64,000 nucleotides of DNA from Mycolicibacterium sp. 018/SC-01/001 (GTDB lineage: Bacteria; Actinomycetota; Actinomycetes; Mycobacteriales; Mycobacteriaceae), in the NCBI RefSeq assembly GCF_007096635.1, contig NZ_VKAA01000003.1, positions 186,001 to 250,000 on the forward strand, read 5' to 3'. The stretch's first letter is position 1. Each line of letters begins with the position of its first letter. Below the pieces are notes generated by a model that was not told the origin of the DNA, did not search any database, and worked only from the letters and a program-made list of their open reading frames with translations. This document shows positions 24,332 through 34,959 of the stretch, in pieces. The position numbers were made by a program, and so were the translations under genes.

Positions 24332-26854
24332 ATGTCACGCGCACGGGTCGTGGTCGTCGGACACGGCATGGTCAGCCATCGGTTCGTCGAGGCGCTGCGG
24401 GCACGGGATGCCGCGGGCCGCTGGCAGATCACCGTGCTGGCAGAGGAACTCGACGCCGCCTACGACCGGGTCGGTCTGACCGGATACACCGACCACTGGG
24501 ACCGCTCCCGGTTGGCATTGGCGGGCAACACCTACCGCGGTGACGATCTGGTGGATCTGCGGCTGGGGCAGCGCGTGGTCGGGCTCGATCCGGCCGCGGC
24601 GACGGTCACCACGGCCGGTGGCGACAGGGTCACCTACGACGCGCTGGTGCTGGCCACCGGCTCGTACGCCTTCGTGCCGCCGGTGCCGGGCCACGACCTC
24701 GCCGTCTGCCACGTCTACCGCACTCTCGACGACCTCGAGGCCATCAGAGCCGATGCGGAGCGCGCCATGGCCGCCTCCTCCGGTGACGCCGCCGGTGTCG
24801 TCATCGGAGGCGGGCTGCTCGGTCTGGAGGCGGCGAATGCGTTGCGCGGCTTCGGGATGACCCCGCATGTCGTGGAGATGGCACCGCGCCTCATGGCTCA
24901 GCAGCTGGACGAGGCGGGCGGTGCGCTGCTGGCCCGGATGATCGGGGAACTGGGCATCGCCGTGCACGTCGGGGTCGGAACCGAGCGCATCGAGCCGTCG
25001 AACGCGGGAGCACGCGTCACACTCAACGACGGCACCACCGTCGACGCCGGTGTGGTCGTCTTCGCGGCGGGCGTACGGCCCCGCGACGAGCTGGCACGCG
25101 ACGCCGGGTTGGCGATCGCCGAGCGCGGCGGGGTGCTGACGGATACCTCCTGCGCCACCCGGGATCCGCGCATCTTCGCCATCGGCGAGGTCGCCGCGAT
25201 CGAGGGCCGCTGCTACGGTCTCGTCGGACCGGGGTACACCAGCGCCGAGGTGGTCGTCGACCGACTACTCGGCGGTACAGCCGAATTCGGTACAGCCGAC
25301 ATGTCGACCAAATTGAAGCTCCTCGGCGTCGACGTGGCCAGCTTCGGTGACGCGATGGGTGCGACACCGGGGGCTCTCGAGGTCGTGGTCAACGATGCGA
25401 TCCGCCAGACCTACGGCAAGCTGGTGCTCTCCGACGACGCCCGCACACTGCTCGGGGGCATCCTGGTCGGCGACGCGTCGGCCTACGGTGTGCTGCGCCC
25501 GATGGTCGGCGAGCAATTGCCCGGAGACCCGATGGCCTACCTCACGCCGACCGGAACCGACTCCGGTGCAGCGGCTCTTGGCGTGGGCGCAGTGCCGGAC
25601 ACGGCACAGATCTGCTCCTGCAACAACGTCACCAAGGGCGACGTCGCCCAGGCCATCCGATCCGGGTGCGGTGACGTGCCCGCGCTGAAGTCGTGCACCA
25701 GGGCGGGCACCTCCTGCGGATCGTGCGTGCCGTTGCTGAAGCAACTGCTCGAAGCCCAGGGTGTGGAGCAATCGACGGCGCTCTGTGAACACTTCGGCCA
25801 TTCGCGTGCGGAGCTCTTCGAGATCATCAGCGCCACCGAAATCCGGACGTTCTCCGGGTTGATCGAACGGTTCGGCACCGGAAAGGGTTGCGACATATGC
25901 AAACCCGTCGTGGCGTCGATCCTGGCGTCGACGAGCAGCGACCACATCCTCGACGGTGAGCAGGCGTCCCTGCAGGATTCCAACGACCATTTCCTGGCCA
26001 ACATCCAACGCAACGGCAGCTACTCGGTGGTGCCGCGGGTGCCCGGCGGTGACATCACGCCCGAGCAGCTGATCCTGATCGGGGAGATCGCGCGCGATTT
26101 CGGCCTGTACACGAAGATCACCGGCGGTCAGCGCATCGACATGTTCGGGGCCCGGGTCGAGCAGCTGCCCGAGATCTGGCGACGGTTGGTCGACGGCGGC
26201 ATGGAGTCCGGTCAGGCCTACGGCAAGTCGCTGCGCACGGTGAAGAGTTGCGTGGGTAGCGACTGGTGCCGGTACGGACAGCAGGATTCGGTGCAGATGG
26301 CGATCAACCTGGAACTGCGATACCGCGGTCTGCGCTCGCCCCACAAGATCAAGATGGGGGTGTCGGGGTGCGCCCGCGAGTGCGCGGAGGCGCGCGGCAA
26401 GGACGTCGGCGTCATCGCCACCGAGACCGGATGGAATCTCTACGTGGGCGGCAACGGCGGGATGACCCCACGGCACGCGGAGCTGCTGGCCGGCGACCTC
26501 GACGACGACACGCTGGTGCGCTACATCGACCGCTTCCTGATGTTCTACATCCGCACCGCCGATCGCCTGCAGCGCACCGCACCGTGGGTGCAGGAGAAGG
26601 GTCTCGACCACCTGCGTGAGGTGATCTGCGACGATTCTCTGGGCCTGGCAGCAGAATTCGAGGCGGCGATGGCCAGGCACGTCGACGGCTACGCGTGCGA
26701 GTGGAAGGGTGTGCTCGACGACCCGGACAAGCTGGCACGGTTCGTCTCGTTCGTCAACGCTCCCGATGTCGCCGATCCGACGATCACGTTCACCGAGAGC
26801 GCGGGTCGCAAGGTCCCCACTCCGCTCGGTCTCCCGAAGGTGGTGCAGCGATGA
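24332..26854 (+). CDS. nirB: NADH-dependent nitrite reductase, large subunit
   Basis: Assimilatory nitrite reductase of 840 aa, reducing nitrite to ammonium with NAD(P)H. The N-terminal FAD/NAD domains start with VVVVGHGMVSHRFVEALR; the second Rossmann site is VVIGGGLLGLEAANAL. A BFD-like 2Fe-2S region around residue 430 has CSCNNVTKGD and later CGSC. The C-terminal sulfite/nitrite reductase domain binds siroheme and 4Fe-4S through CVGSDWC (about 641-647) and SGCAREC (about 679-685). ATG 24332 has no good Shine-Dalgarno. It overlaps nirD by ATGA. Siroheme genes lie just downstream in the opposite direction. Confidence 0.96.
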   Translation: MSRARVVVVGHGMVSHRFVEALRARDAAGRWQITVLAEELDAAYDRVGLTGYTDHWDRSRLALAGNTYRGDDLVDLRLGQRVVGLDPAAATVTTAGGDRVTYDALVLATGSYAFVPPVPGHDLAVCHVYRTLDDLEAIRADAERAMAASSGDAAGVVIGGGLLGLEAANALRGFGMTPHVVEMAPRLMAQQLDEAGGALLARMIGELGIAVHVGVGTERIEPSNAGARVTLNDGTTVDAGVVVFAAGVRPRDELARDAGLAIAERGGVLTDTSCATRDPRIFAIGEVAAIEGRCYGLVGPGYTSAEVVVDRLLGGTAEFGTADMSTKLKLLGVDVASFGDAMGATPGALEVVVNDAIRQTYGKLVLSDDARTLLGGILVGDASAYGVLRPMVGEQLPGDPMAYLTPTGTDSGAAALGVGAVPDTAQICSCNNVTKGDVAQAIRSGCGDVPALKSCTRAGTSCGSCVPLLKQLLEAQGVEQSTALCEHFGHSRAELFEIISATEIRTFSGLIERFGTGKGCDICKPVVASILASTSSDHILDGEQASLQDSNDHFLANIQRNGSYSVVPRVPGGDITPEQLILIGEIARDFGLYTKITGGQRIDMFGARVEQLPEIWRRLVDGGMESGQAYGKSLRTVKSCVGSDWCRYGQQDSVQMAINLELRYRGLRSPHKIKMGVSGCARECAEARGKDVGVIATETGWNLYVGGNGGMTPRHAELLAGDLDDDTLVRYIDRFLMFYIRTADRLQRTAPWVQEKGLDHLREVICDDSLGLAAEFEAAMARHVDGYACEWKGVLDDPDKLARFVSFVNAPDVADPTITFTESAGRKVPTPLGLPKVVQR

Positions 26855-27285
26855 CGATTCTCAGCGATGCAGGCAGGGTCGCTGTCTGGACGACGGCGTG
26901 TCCCTACGACTTCCTGCTGCCCAACCGCGGCGTCGCGGTGCTGCTCCCAGACGGTGCGCAGGCGGCGCTGTTCCGGCTCGACGACGGCACGCTGCACGCC
27001 GTCGGCAACATCGACCCGTTCACGGGCGCGGCGGTGATCTCGCGCGGCATCGTCGGTGATCGGGGCGGGCGCGCCGTGGTGCAGTCGCCGCTGAAGAAGC
27101 AGGCGTTCGCCCTCGACGACGGTGTGTGTCTCGACGACCCCACCCACCAATTGCCCGTCTACGCCACGCGAGTCACCCCCGCCGGCGACATCGAAGTCGG
27201 CTCACCCCCCCCGCGGAATATCATTCCGGGTTGCTCCAACGCCGATTCCACAGCCGGGAATGATATTCCGCGACGGGGCAGATAG
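26851..27285 (+). CDS. nirD: Nitrite reductase, small subunit, with an odd C-terminal extension
   Basis: A Rieske-fold small subunit of 144 aa. The NirD core runs from about residue 8 (VWTTACPYDFLLPNRGVAVLL) to VTPAGDIEVGS near 119; like other assimilatory NirD it lacks the Rieske Cys/His ligands. The last 24 or so residues are unlike the family and are encoded by a C8 run plus a 16-bp inverted repeat (27212-27272), so the original stop seems to have been displaced. Coupled to nirB by ATGA. Confidence 0.9.
   Translation: MTILSDAGRVAVWTTACPYDFLLPNRGVAVLLPDGAQAALFRLDDGTLHAVGNIDPFTGAAVISRGIVGDRGGRAVVQSPLKKQAFALDDGVCLDDPTHQLPVYATRVTPAGDIEVGSPPPRNIIPGCSNADSTAGNDIPRRGR
27212..27272. repeat. Inverted repeat at the 3' end of nirD
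   Basis: Arms CGCGGAATATCATTCC (27212-27227) and GGAATGATATTCCGCG (27257-27272) are perfectly complementary over 16 bp, with a 29-base loop. No T run follows on either strand. It is AT-rich inside otherwise GC-rich DNA and lies within the nirD frame. It could be a small dispersed palindromic element or a transcription terminator. Confidence 0.85.
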
Positions 27286-27334
27286 GGACTTTCGGCCCGC
27301 GACACCGGGGTGAGAACTACCTAACGTCGTAGCA

Positions 27335-27688
27335 ATGACGTATGTGATCGGTAGCGCGTGCAGGGACATCGTCGACAAGTCGTGCGTGCAGGAGTGCCCC
27401 GCCGACTGCATCTACGAGGGTGCGCGGGCGATGTACATCAACCCCAACGAGTGCGTGGACTGCGGTGCCTGCCGCCTGGCGTGCCGGGTCGACGCGATCT
27501 ACTACGAAACCGACCTGCCCGCAGAGGAACTCGCGCACCTCGAGGACAACGCGGCGTTCTTCACCACGATCCTGCCGGGCCGTGACACGCCGATCGGGGA
27601 CCCGGGCGGTGCGGCCGCGCTGGGTAGGGTCGGCGTCGACACCCCGCTGGTGGCGGCGCAACCAGCGTCGACAGCAACTCACCCCTGA
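27335..27688 (+). CDS. 7Fe (3Fe-4S/4Fe-4S) ferredoxin
   Basis: A small electron carrier of 117 aa, FdxA type. The first cluster group has Cys9, 17, 21 (followed by Pro) and 25. The second has Cys40, 43, 46 and 50, where the usual Pro after the last Cys is Arg. The C-terminal tail (about 60-117) is typical of actinobacterial FdxA but ends in a low-complexity stretch. It is separated from nirD by 49 bases and may supply electrons in nitrite or siroheme metabolism. It overlaps the end of the convergent chelatase gene by 10 bases. Confidence 0.9.
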   Translation: MTYVIGSACRDIVDKSCVQECPADCIYEGARAMYINPNECVDCGACRLACRVDAIYYETDLPAEELAHLEDNAAFFTTILPGRDTPIGDPGGAAALGRVGVDTPLVAAQPASTATHP

Positions 27689-28368
27689 CGGACGAAGTCG
27701 GGCATGCGGGCCCGCAGGAACCTGTGGGCGATCAGCCGGGTGATGCCCGGGTGCCGCCCGAGAGGCGCGGTGACCACGTCGGCACCGCTGTCGCGGAGCC
27801 GGTCCTGGAACAGCCCCTCGGACAACAGGTATGACGCGACGACGACGCGCCTGCCGCGCCGGCGCAGTGCCGTGACGGCGTCGGCCACCCGGGGGTGGCC
27901 GGTCGCGGCGAATGCCAGCTCCACGCGGGAACCGATCGCTGCCGACAGCCACGCCGCGGTGGTGTGCAGGTCGCGCAGCGCGGCCGGGTCGGAGGTTCCT
28001 GCCGCCGCGAAAATCACCGAATCATCGGAGCGCCAACCGGATTCGACGAGCCGGTCGACGACCACCCGCACGAGCGCAGGGTCCGGGCCCAGAGCGGGGG
28101 TGACGACGACGTCCGGATGGCCGCTGGCGCGCACATGAGCCGGGATGTCGCTACCGACGTGGTAACCGCGCGCGAGGAAGGCCGGCACCAGGACGGCGGG
28201 CTCGTCGGTGTGGGCGCCGAGCACGTCGGCGGGCGTGGGTCCGATCACGTCGACGAAAGCGACGTGCACGGGCTGCTGCAGCAGCGTCGACGTCTCGCCG
28301 GCGAGGTCGCCGATCAACTCGACTCCCTGCTGCTTGCGGGTGCCGTGCGCCACCAGGACACAGCTCAC
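27679..28368 (-). CDS. CbiX/SirB-type sirohydrochlorin chelatase
   Basis: A 229-aa protein with two CbiX-type halves: CVLVAHGTRKQQG at the start and VIFAAAGTSDPAALRDL near residue 125. The metal-site His of the first half is in AHGTR and a second candidate is in LARGYHVGSDIP. The reaction is insertion of Fe2+ into sirohydrochlorin to make siroheme, the cofactor of NirB; cobalt insertion cannot be excluded. GTG 28368 overlaps the stop of the upstream HEM4 gene by GTGA. Matches the Rv0259c position of M. tuberculosis (memory). Confidence 0.87.
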   Translation of the reverse strand: MSCVLVAHGTRKQQGVELIGDLAGETSTLLQQPVHVAFVDVIGPTPADVLGAHTDEPAVLVPAFLARGYHVGSDIPAHVRASGHPDVVVTPALGPDPALVRVVVDRLVESGWRSDDSVIFAAAGTSDPAALRDLHTTAAWLSAAIGSRVELAFAATGHPRVADAVTALRRRGRRVVVASYLLSEGLFQDRLRDSGADVVTAPLGRHPGITRLIAHRFLRARMPDFVRQG

Positions 28369-29507
28369 GATGCGTGCGCCTCGTCGACGGGTAGCCGGTA
28401 GCCGCGTTTGACGACGGTGGCCACCATCTTCTTGTCGCCGAGCGCGGTCCGCAGCCGCAGGACGGCCGTCTCGACGGCGTGGGTGTCGGTGCCGCTGCCG
28501 GGCAACGCTCGCAGCAGGTCGGCTCGCGACACCACCGCACCGGGGCGCTGGGCCAAAGCTCGGATGGTGGCCATCGTCGCCGGCGACATCGCCCGGACTT
28601 CTCCGTCGACGAGCACGCAGTTGCCGCGGATCTCCAGCAGGTGCCCTGCCACCCGGACGGTGCGGGCCTGCAGCAGCGGCAGTTCGTCGGTGATGTGACG
28701 GGCCAACGCGCCCAACCGCATTCGCTCCGGCGCGGACGTCGGGACGCCGAGTCGCACCAACGGCCGGGCGGTCACCGGGCCGACACACATCGCGTGCACG
28801 TTGCCGCGCAGCGCCGCGAGTAACTCGTCGTCGACACCGAGTTCCTGGGCCCGCATCAGCACCGAGGCCACCGCAGGCGCGGACGTGAAGCTGACGGCGT
28901 CGAACTTCTCCTCGGCGATGCCGACGACCAGCGCATCGAAGTCGCCGTGCCGCGGCGCGGGGAGCCATCGGTACACGCGAATCGGCACCACGTCGGCCCC
29001 GGCGGCGCGCAGTTCGTCGAGGAACTCGGGGAACGGGTCCCAGTCGGCGGTCGCCCCGTGCAACTGCACGGCGATGCGTGCGCCGTCGATGCCGCCGTCG
29101 AGCAGGTAGTGCAGGACCTCGCGGGAGGATTCCGATTCGGGAGACCACTCCTCCGGCAGGCCCGCGGCACGCAGCGCCCCGGTGGCTTTCGGGCCGCGGG
29201 ACACGACGCGGGCCTTTTCCAGTGCCGCCGTGAGTTCGGGCGCCAGGCCCCAGCCGTCGGCGGCGGCGATCCATCCGCGCAGCCCGATGCCCGTGGTGGC
29301 GACGACGATGTCGGGTGGTTCGTCGATGAGCGCCTGGGTGCGATGGCGCAGCTCTTCGTCGTCGGGCAACGGCACCATCTCGATGGCCGCCGCGCTGGTG
29401 ACGGTCGCACCGCGCCGGGTCAACAGGGCCGCGAGCTCGTCCGCGCGCCGCGCTGAGGTCACCGCGACACGGAATCCGGTGAGCGGTGACCAGTCCGGCT
29501 CACTCAT
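28365..29507 (-). CDS. HEM4 (uroporphyrinogen-III synthase) domain fused to a winged-helix DNA-binding domain
   Basis: A 380-aa two-domain protein. Residues 1-265 form a HemD-like fold: FRVAVTSARRADELAALLTRRG and the C-half motif AVSFTSAPAVASVLMRA. Residues 275-380 are an OmpR-type winged helix: MSPATMATIRALAQRPGAV, then TAVLRLRTALGDKKMVATVV, then RGYRL. Such fusions (Rv0260c type) are thought to be regulators, possibly sensing a tetrapyrrole; enzymatic activity is uncertain. There is no receiver domain. ATG 29507 is chosen; GTG 29513 is possible. Coupled to the chelatase gene by GTGA. Confidence 0.9.
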   Translation of the reverse strand: MSEPDWSPLTGFRVAVTSARRADELAALLTRRGATVTSAAAIEMVPLPDDEELRHRTQALIDEPPDIVVATTGIGLRGWIAAADGWGLAPELTAALEKARVVSRGPKATGALRAAGLPEEWSPESESSREVLHYLLDGGIDGARIAVQLHGATADWDPFPEFLDELRAAGADVVPIRVYRWLPAPRHGDFDALVVGIAEEKFDAVSFTSAPAVASVLMRAQELGVDDELLAALRGNVHAMCVGPVTARPLVRLGVPTSAPERMRLGALARHITDELPLLQARTVRVAGHLLEIRGNCVLVDGEVRAMSPATMATIRALAQRPGAVVSRADLLRALPGSGTDTHAVETAVLRLRTALGDKKMVATVVKRGYRLPVDEAHAS

Positions 29508-29627
29508 GCCCACTGTCTATTCAGGGCGTGTTTCGCGCCGGTTACCCGACCATTGCGCCGCGATGTCACCGCCGGACGAGCCGTGAATTTCCCCTCACCG
29601 CCGACCCGTGCCCGCTGTGAGGGGTCA

Positions 29628-31076
<1,449 letters not shown>

Positions 31077-31080
<4 letters not shown>

Positions 31081-31724
31081 GCCGGCACCGCCCGGAACTG
31101 CACCCAGCGGCCCGGTGTCAGCAGTGCGGGTTCGTCGCGATCGACGTCCCACAGCACGGCGTCGGTGTGGCCGATCAGCTGCCAGCCGCCCGGCGATTCG
31201 CGGGGGTAGACTCCGCTGAACGTGCCTGCGAGCCCGACGGAGCCGACGGGCACCTTGGTGCGCGGTTCGGCGCGCCGCGGCACCTCGAGCCGCTCGTCAC
31301 CGCCGAGGAGGTAGCCGAAACCCGGTGCGAATCCACTGAATCCGACCCGCCAGGGCCGGCCGGTGTGCGCGGCCACGACTTCGTCGACCGACAGCCCGGT
31401 CAGCCGGGCGACCTCGTCGAGATCTGCGCCGTCATAGGTCACGTCGAGCACGACGTCGGCCGTCCCGTCAGGGGGTGTGCCCGATTCTGCGACGCTGTCG
31501 GTGGCGGGCGCCACCTGGCGCAGGCGTTGACGGGCCGGGGCCTGATGGCCGGCGTCGGTCAGGATGATCAGCAATGTCTGCGCGGCGGGCACCACATCCA
31601 CCAGCCCGGGCACCCCGGCCGCCCGCACCGCCTCCGCCCACGCGAGCACTTCAGCCGTGTCACCGAATTCGAGGAGCAGGCCCCGGTCGCCGTAATCGCG
31701 GATCGCGTCTGCTGTCACACCCAT
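31077..31724 (-). CDS. pxpB: 5-oxoprolinase subunit B (KipI family)
   Basis: A 215-aa partner of PxpC. It starts with [20 protein letters not shown]. The C-terminal cyclophilin-like domain is marked by [18 protein letters not shown], then [25 protein letters not shown]. Coupled to pxpC. Divergent from the EamA gene, with only 39 bases between the two starts. Confidence 0.92.
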
Positions 31725-31763
31725 CTGCCAACGCTACCGTCGCGCGCGGGGTTGAATGCAGCG

Positions 31764-32630
31764 ATGGGCGGGGGTTCGGCGCGTGCCGGTGCGCTGATGA
31801 CGGTGACCGCGATGGTCTCGGTGCAGCTGGGCATGGCGGTCGCGGTGAAGCTGATCGACCACATCGGCTCGGATGGCACCGCGTGGCTGCGCCTGGCGTG
31901 GGCGGGCGTGATCCTGCTGCTCTGGGTTCGGCCGCGGCCGTCGGCGTTCACGGCCAGGACGTTCGGCATGTGCGTGGTGCTCGGCGTGGTGAGCGCCGCG
32001 GTGTCGCTGTTCTTCATGGCGTCGCTGGACCGGTTGCCGCTCGGGACCGCGACCGCGCTGGAGTTCCTCGGCCCGCTCACGGTCGCCGCCGCGCACGGTC
32101 GCGGACTCGCGCGGGTGTTGTGGCCGGGGCTGGCCCTGCTCGGCGTGATCCTGCTGAGCCAGCCCTTCAGCGGCGGCGTTGATCTGAAAGGGGTGGTGCT
32201 CGCGCTCGCCGCGGGCGCGGCCTGGGCGCTGTACATCCTGCTGACCCAGAACGTGGGGGATCAGGTTGCGGGCGTGACGGGACTGGCGGTGTCGATGCCG
32301 ATCGCCGGAGTGGTCTCGACCTTCACGGTCAGCGCGACGGTGTTCGAGCGGATGACATGGGAGGTGGTCCTGATCGGTCTGGGCATGGCCATCCTGCTGC
32401 CGGTGGTCCCGTTCGTGCTCGAGCTGCTGGCGCTGCGCCGGTTGACGACGGCGGCGTTCGGCACGCTGATGTGCCTGGAGCCGGCGCTGGCGTTCGTCGT
32501 CGGTTTCACGCTGCTGGACCAGGAGCTCGGTGTGTCCGCGATCATCGGCATCTTCGTGGTGGTGATCGCCGGGGTGGGTGCGGCGCGCAGCGGCGGCCGG
32601 CAGGCCGACATGCACATCGAAGTGGGTTAA
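31764..32630 (+). CDS. EamA-family (RhtA-like) metabolite exporter
   Basis: A 288-aa membrane protein with ten predicted helices in two EamA repeats. Repeat 1 includes the helix-end motif LDRLPLGTATALEFLGPL near residue 95; repeat 2 includes LRRLTTAAFGTLMCLEPALA near 237. This pattern is characteristic of RhtA-type amino acid (threonine/homoserine) exporters. ATG 31764 is the best start; the upstream frame runs through pxpB on the other strand and is not coding. Convergent with the YhhQ gene, 3 bases apart. Confidence 0.85.
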   Translation: MGGGSARAGALMTVTAMVSVQLGMAVAVKLIDHIGSDGTAWLRLAWAGVILLLWVRPRPSAFTARTFGMCVVLGVVSAAVSLFFMASLDRLPLGTATALEFLGPLTVAAAHGRGLARVLWPGLALLGVILLSQPFSGGVDLKGVVLALAAGAAWALYILLTQNVGDQVAGVTGLAVSMPIAGVVSTFTVSATVFERMTWEVVLIGLGMAILLPVVPFVLELLALRRLTTAAFGTLMCLEPALAFVVGFTLLDQELGVSAIIGIFVVVIAGVGAARSGGRQADMHIEVG

Positions 32631-32633
32631 CAG

Positions 32634-33317
32634 CTAACCCACCAGCTGATACGTCGGCTCGCGCCGTTTGATGATCGCGATCACCCGGTAGGTGACGGGC
32701 AGCATGACCACCTCGACCGCGGTCTTGTACACCCATCCCAGGGCCGTGTAGACAGCGAAATCCTTGAACGTCGTGATGCCGATCGCGCTCGCCGCGATCG
32801 TGCAGAAGACCAGCGTGTCGCCGAGCTGTCCAACGAACGTCGACCCCACCAGCCGGGCCCACAGGTGCTTCTCCTTGGTGCGCTCCTTGATCGCCACCAC
32901 CACCCACGCGTTGAGGGTCTGGCCCACGATGAAGCCGGCGAGTCCGGCGACGATCAGCTGCGTGTAGGCGTGGACGACGTTCTCGAAGTGTTCCTGGTTG
33001 GTGTAGAAGTCCGCCGCGGGCAGGTAGATCGTCACCCAGAAAGCAAGGGCGGCAAGGATGTTCATGGCGAACCCGGTGAAGATGGCCCGCCGTGCGGCTC
33101 TGAAGCCGTACACCTCGCTGAGCACGTCGCCGATCACGTAGGTCAGCGGGAACACGATGAACCCGCCGTCGGTGATGATCGGGCCGAATGCCACGCCCTT
33201 GGTGGCGGTCACGTTGGAGATGATGACCAGCGCGGTGAACACCGCGACGAGGATCGGATAGTAGGCCGAGCCGACGCGCGCGAAGGTGGCGTGCTCGGTG
33301 GTGTGGGGCTCGGTCAC
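32634..33317 (-). CDS. yhhQ: Queuosine precursor transporter, YhhQ/VUT family
   Basis: A 227-aa integral membrane protein with six predicted helices. Family marks: VIISNVTATKG, FPLTYVIGDVLSEVYGFRAA near residue 56-75, IVGQTLNAWVV and STFVGQLGDTLVFC. It would import 7-cyano- or 7-aminomethyl-7-deazaguanine for queuosine. The start is GTG 33317. Mycobacteria generally lack full queuosine synthesis, so salvage is plausible. It is 12 bases downstream of the binding-lipoprotein gene's stop, on the same strand. Confidence 0.88.
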   Translation of the reverse strand: MTEPHTTEHATFARVGSAYYPILVAVFTALVIISNVTATKGVAFGPIITDGGFIVFPLTYVIGDVLSEVYGFRAARRAIFTGFAMNILAALAFWVTIYLPAADFYTNQEHFENVVHAYTQLIVAGLAGFIVGQTLNAWVVVAIKERTKEKHLWARLVGSTFVGQLGDTLVFCTIAASAIGITTFKDFAVYTALGWVYKTAVEVVMLPVTYRVIAIIKRREPTYQLVG

Positions 33318-33329
33318 CGGCCCATTAGA

Positions 33330-34283
33330 TCAGCTCAGCGCGGCTGCGATCATCGGCGGCAGCTTGTCGACGACCACCGGGTAGGACAGCACCGACGCGT
33401 AGGCGATGGCGCCGGCGAGTTCCTTGCCGGTGAACACGGTGTGCTTGCCGGTGGTCGACCGCGCCGCGGCGACGACGGGGTCGGCCAGCAGCGCGGCTTG
33501 TTCCTCGTCGCTCTCGGTGGTCCAGATGACGACGTCGGCGGAATCGAGAACCCGCGCCAACCGGTCCCGCGCGATGCCGCCGTCGGCGTCGACAAGGGTC
33601 AACCCCATCGCGGTCAGGAACTCGCGCCGCCACGCCGGGCCGGTGACGTGGGCACCGGTGCCGTCCAGTCGGCCGTCGAGCAGCAGCACCGTCTTGTTGG
33701 CGAACTCCGGGTGGTCGTCTTTGACCTTTTTCAGCGATGCGTCGACGTCCGAGACGAGCTTGGCCATGTCGTCGTGGTGGAAGGTGGCCTGGCCGATCAG
33801 CGTGGCCTGATCCCGCCACGGCTCGAAGAAGGCGTCGCGACCGGACTGCGCGATGGTCGGGGCGATCGCCGTCAGCGCCTGATAGGTGCCCTGGTCGAGG
33901 CCCGCGTTCGTCGCGACGATCAGGTCGGGTTTGGCCGCGGCGATCTGGTCGACCTGGACGCCGTCGGCGAGCGAGAGCACGGCGGGCGTGGCGCCCCCCA
34001 GCCGTGACTGAGCCCACGGCCACACACCGAACGGCTCGCCGCCGAACCAGTCGGTGATCGCGACCGGAACGATGCCGACGGCCAGCAGGTCGTCCGCGTC
34101 GTTGAGTCCGGCACTGACGACCCGGGTGGGTGCTTTGGGGATCTTGGTTTGCCCGAAGGCGTGCGTCACGGTGACGGAACCGTCGGAGGCCACCGCGCCG
34201 GGCTTCTCGGACCGACAGGCGGTCAGCACCGCCGCTACCGCCGTCATCGCCAGAACGTTCCGCCGGGACCACATTTCGGGCAC
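33330..34283 (-). CDS. Iron-siderophore-type ABC substrate-binding lipoprotein
   Basis: A class III (FepB/BtuF-like) binding protein of 317 aa. A twin-Arg leader SRRNVLAMTAVAAVLTAC ends with a lipobox Cys. The ligand-binding fold shows VTHAFGQTKIPKAPTRVVSAG, KPDLIVATNAGLDQGTYQAL and a C-terminal domain ending in YPVVVDKLPPMIAAAL. The ligand is probably an iron chelate. No permease or ATPase is nearby. GTG 34283 is used; ATG 34274 is an alternative. Corresponds in position to Rv0265c (memory). Confidence 0.87.
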   Translation of the reverse strand: MPEMWSRRNVLAMTAVAAVLTACRSEKPGAVASDGSVTVTHAFGQTKIPKAPTRVVSAGLNDADDLLAVGIVPVAITDWFGGEPFGVWPWAQSRLGGATPAVLSLADGVQVDQIAAAKPDLIVATNAGLDQGTYQALTAIAPTIAQSGRDAFFEPWRDQATLIGQATFHHDDMAKLVSDVDASLKKVKDDHPEFANKTVLLLDGRLDGTGAHVTGPAWRREFLTAMGLTLVDADGGIARDRLARVLDSADVVIWTTESDEEQAALLADPVVAAARSTTGKHTVFTGKELAGAIAYASVLSYPVVVDKLPPMIAAALS

Positions 34284-34330
34284 CCGGCGAGGATATAGAG
34301 CCGGCCTCGGCGTTGCCGGACAATGCGGCG

Positions 34331-34915
34331 CTACGGCGTGAGAGGCAGACCCGCGTCGAGGAAGTCGAGCCCCGCGACGATCGCGGTGGGGTCGATCGGG
34401 GTGTTGTGCAGCGCGGCCATCATGACGCCGGTCATCGCCCCGGCGGTGATACGCAGACGGGGATCGTCCGTGGGCGCATCGAGCCGGGCCGCGAGCGCGT
34501 CGGTGATCTTCTGGATGGTCTCTATGTAGACGTCGTAGAGCGGCCCGCTTGCTTCGGGCAGCGAGTACAGGAGCCGCTGGCGAGCCATCTCGTCACTCCA
34601 CTCGGGCTTGTCGATGCCCGTGAACACCTGCTCGACGGCGTGCCGGTAGGCGGCGATCGGAGACAGTTCGGCGGGCGCTGCGAGGAAGAGCTCGATGATG
34701 GGTTCCATCAGCTGATCGGGGATCAGCAGGGCGGTCTTGGTGGGGAAGTAGCGGAAGAAGGTGCGCGGCGAGATGTCGGCTGCGGCGGCGATCTGCTCGA
34801 CAGTCGTGTTCGGGTAGCCGACTTCTTCGAACAGTCGGAAGGCGGCGTGACGGACCGCTTCGCGGGTCTGACGCTTCTTCCGCTCACGGAGCCCCTCGGC
34901 GTTGGCAGCGGACAT
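34331..34915 (-). CDS. TetR-family transcriptional regulator
   Basis: A 194-aa regulator. The HTH is in residues 12-58: KKRQTREAVRHAAFRLFEEV, VEQIAAAADISPRTFFRYFPTK. The ligand domain has no recognisable specificity. ATG 34915 is preceded by GAAGG, but with unusually short spacing. Located between the lipoprotein gene and lysE, all minus strand; a role in controlling either is possible but unproven. Confidence 0.9.
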   Translation of the reverse strand: MSAANAEGLRERKKRQTREAVRHAAFRLFEEVGYPNTTVEQIAAAADISPRTFFRYFPTKTALLIPDQLMEPIIELFLAAPAELSPIAAYRHAVEQVFTGIDKPEWSDEMARQRLLYSLPEASGPLYDVYIETIQKITDALAARLDAPTDDPRLRITAGAMTGVMMAALHNTPIDPTAIVAGLDFLDAGLPLTP

Positions 34916-34959
34916 CCTTCGATTGTGGCCTAGTCCGCTGCCGGCATCTGTGATTCGGG

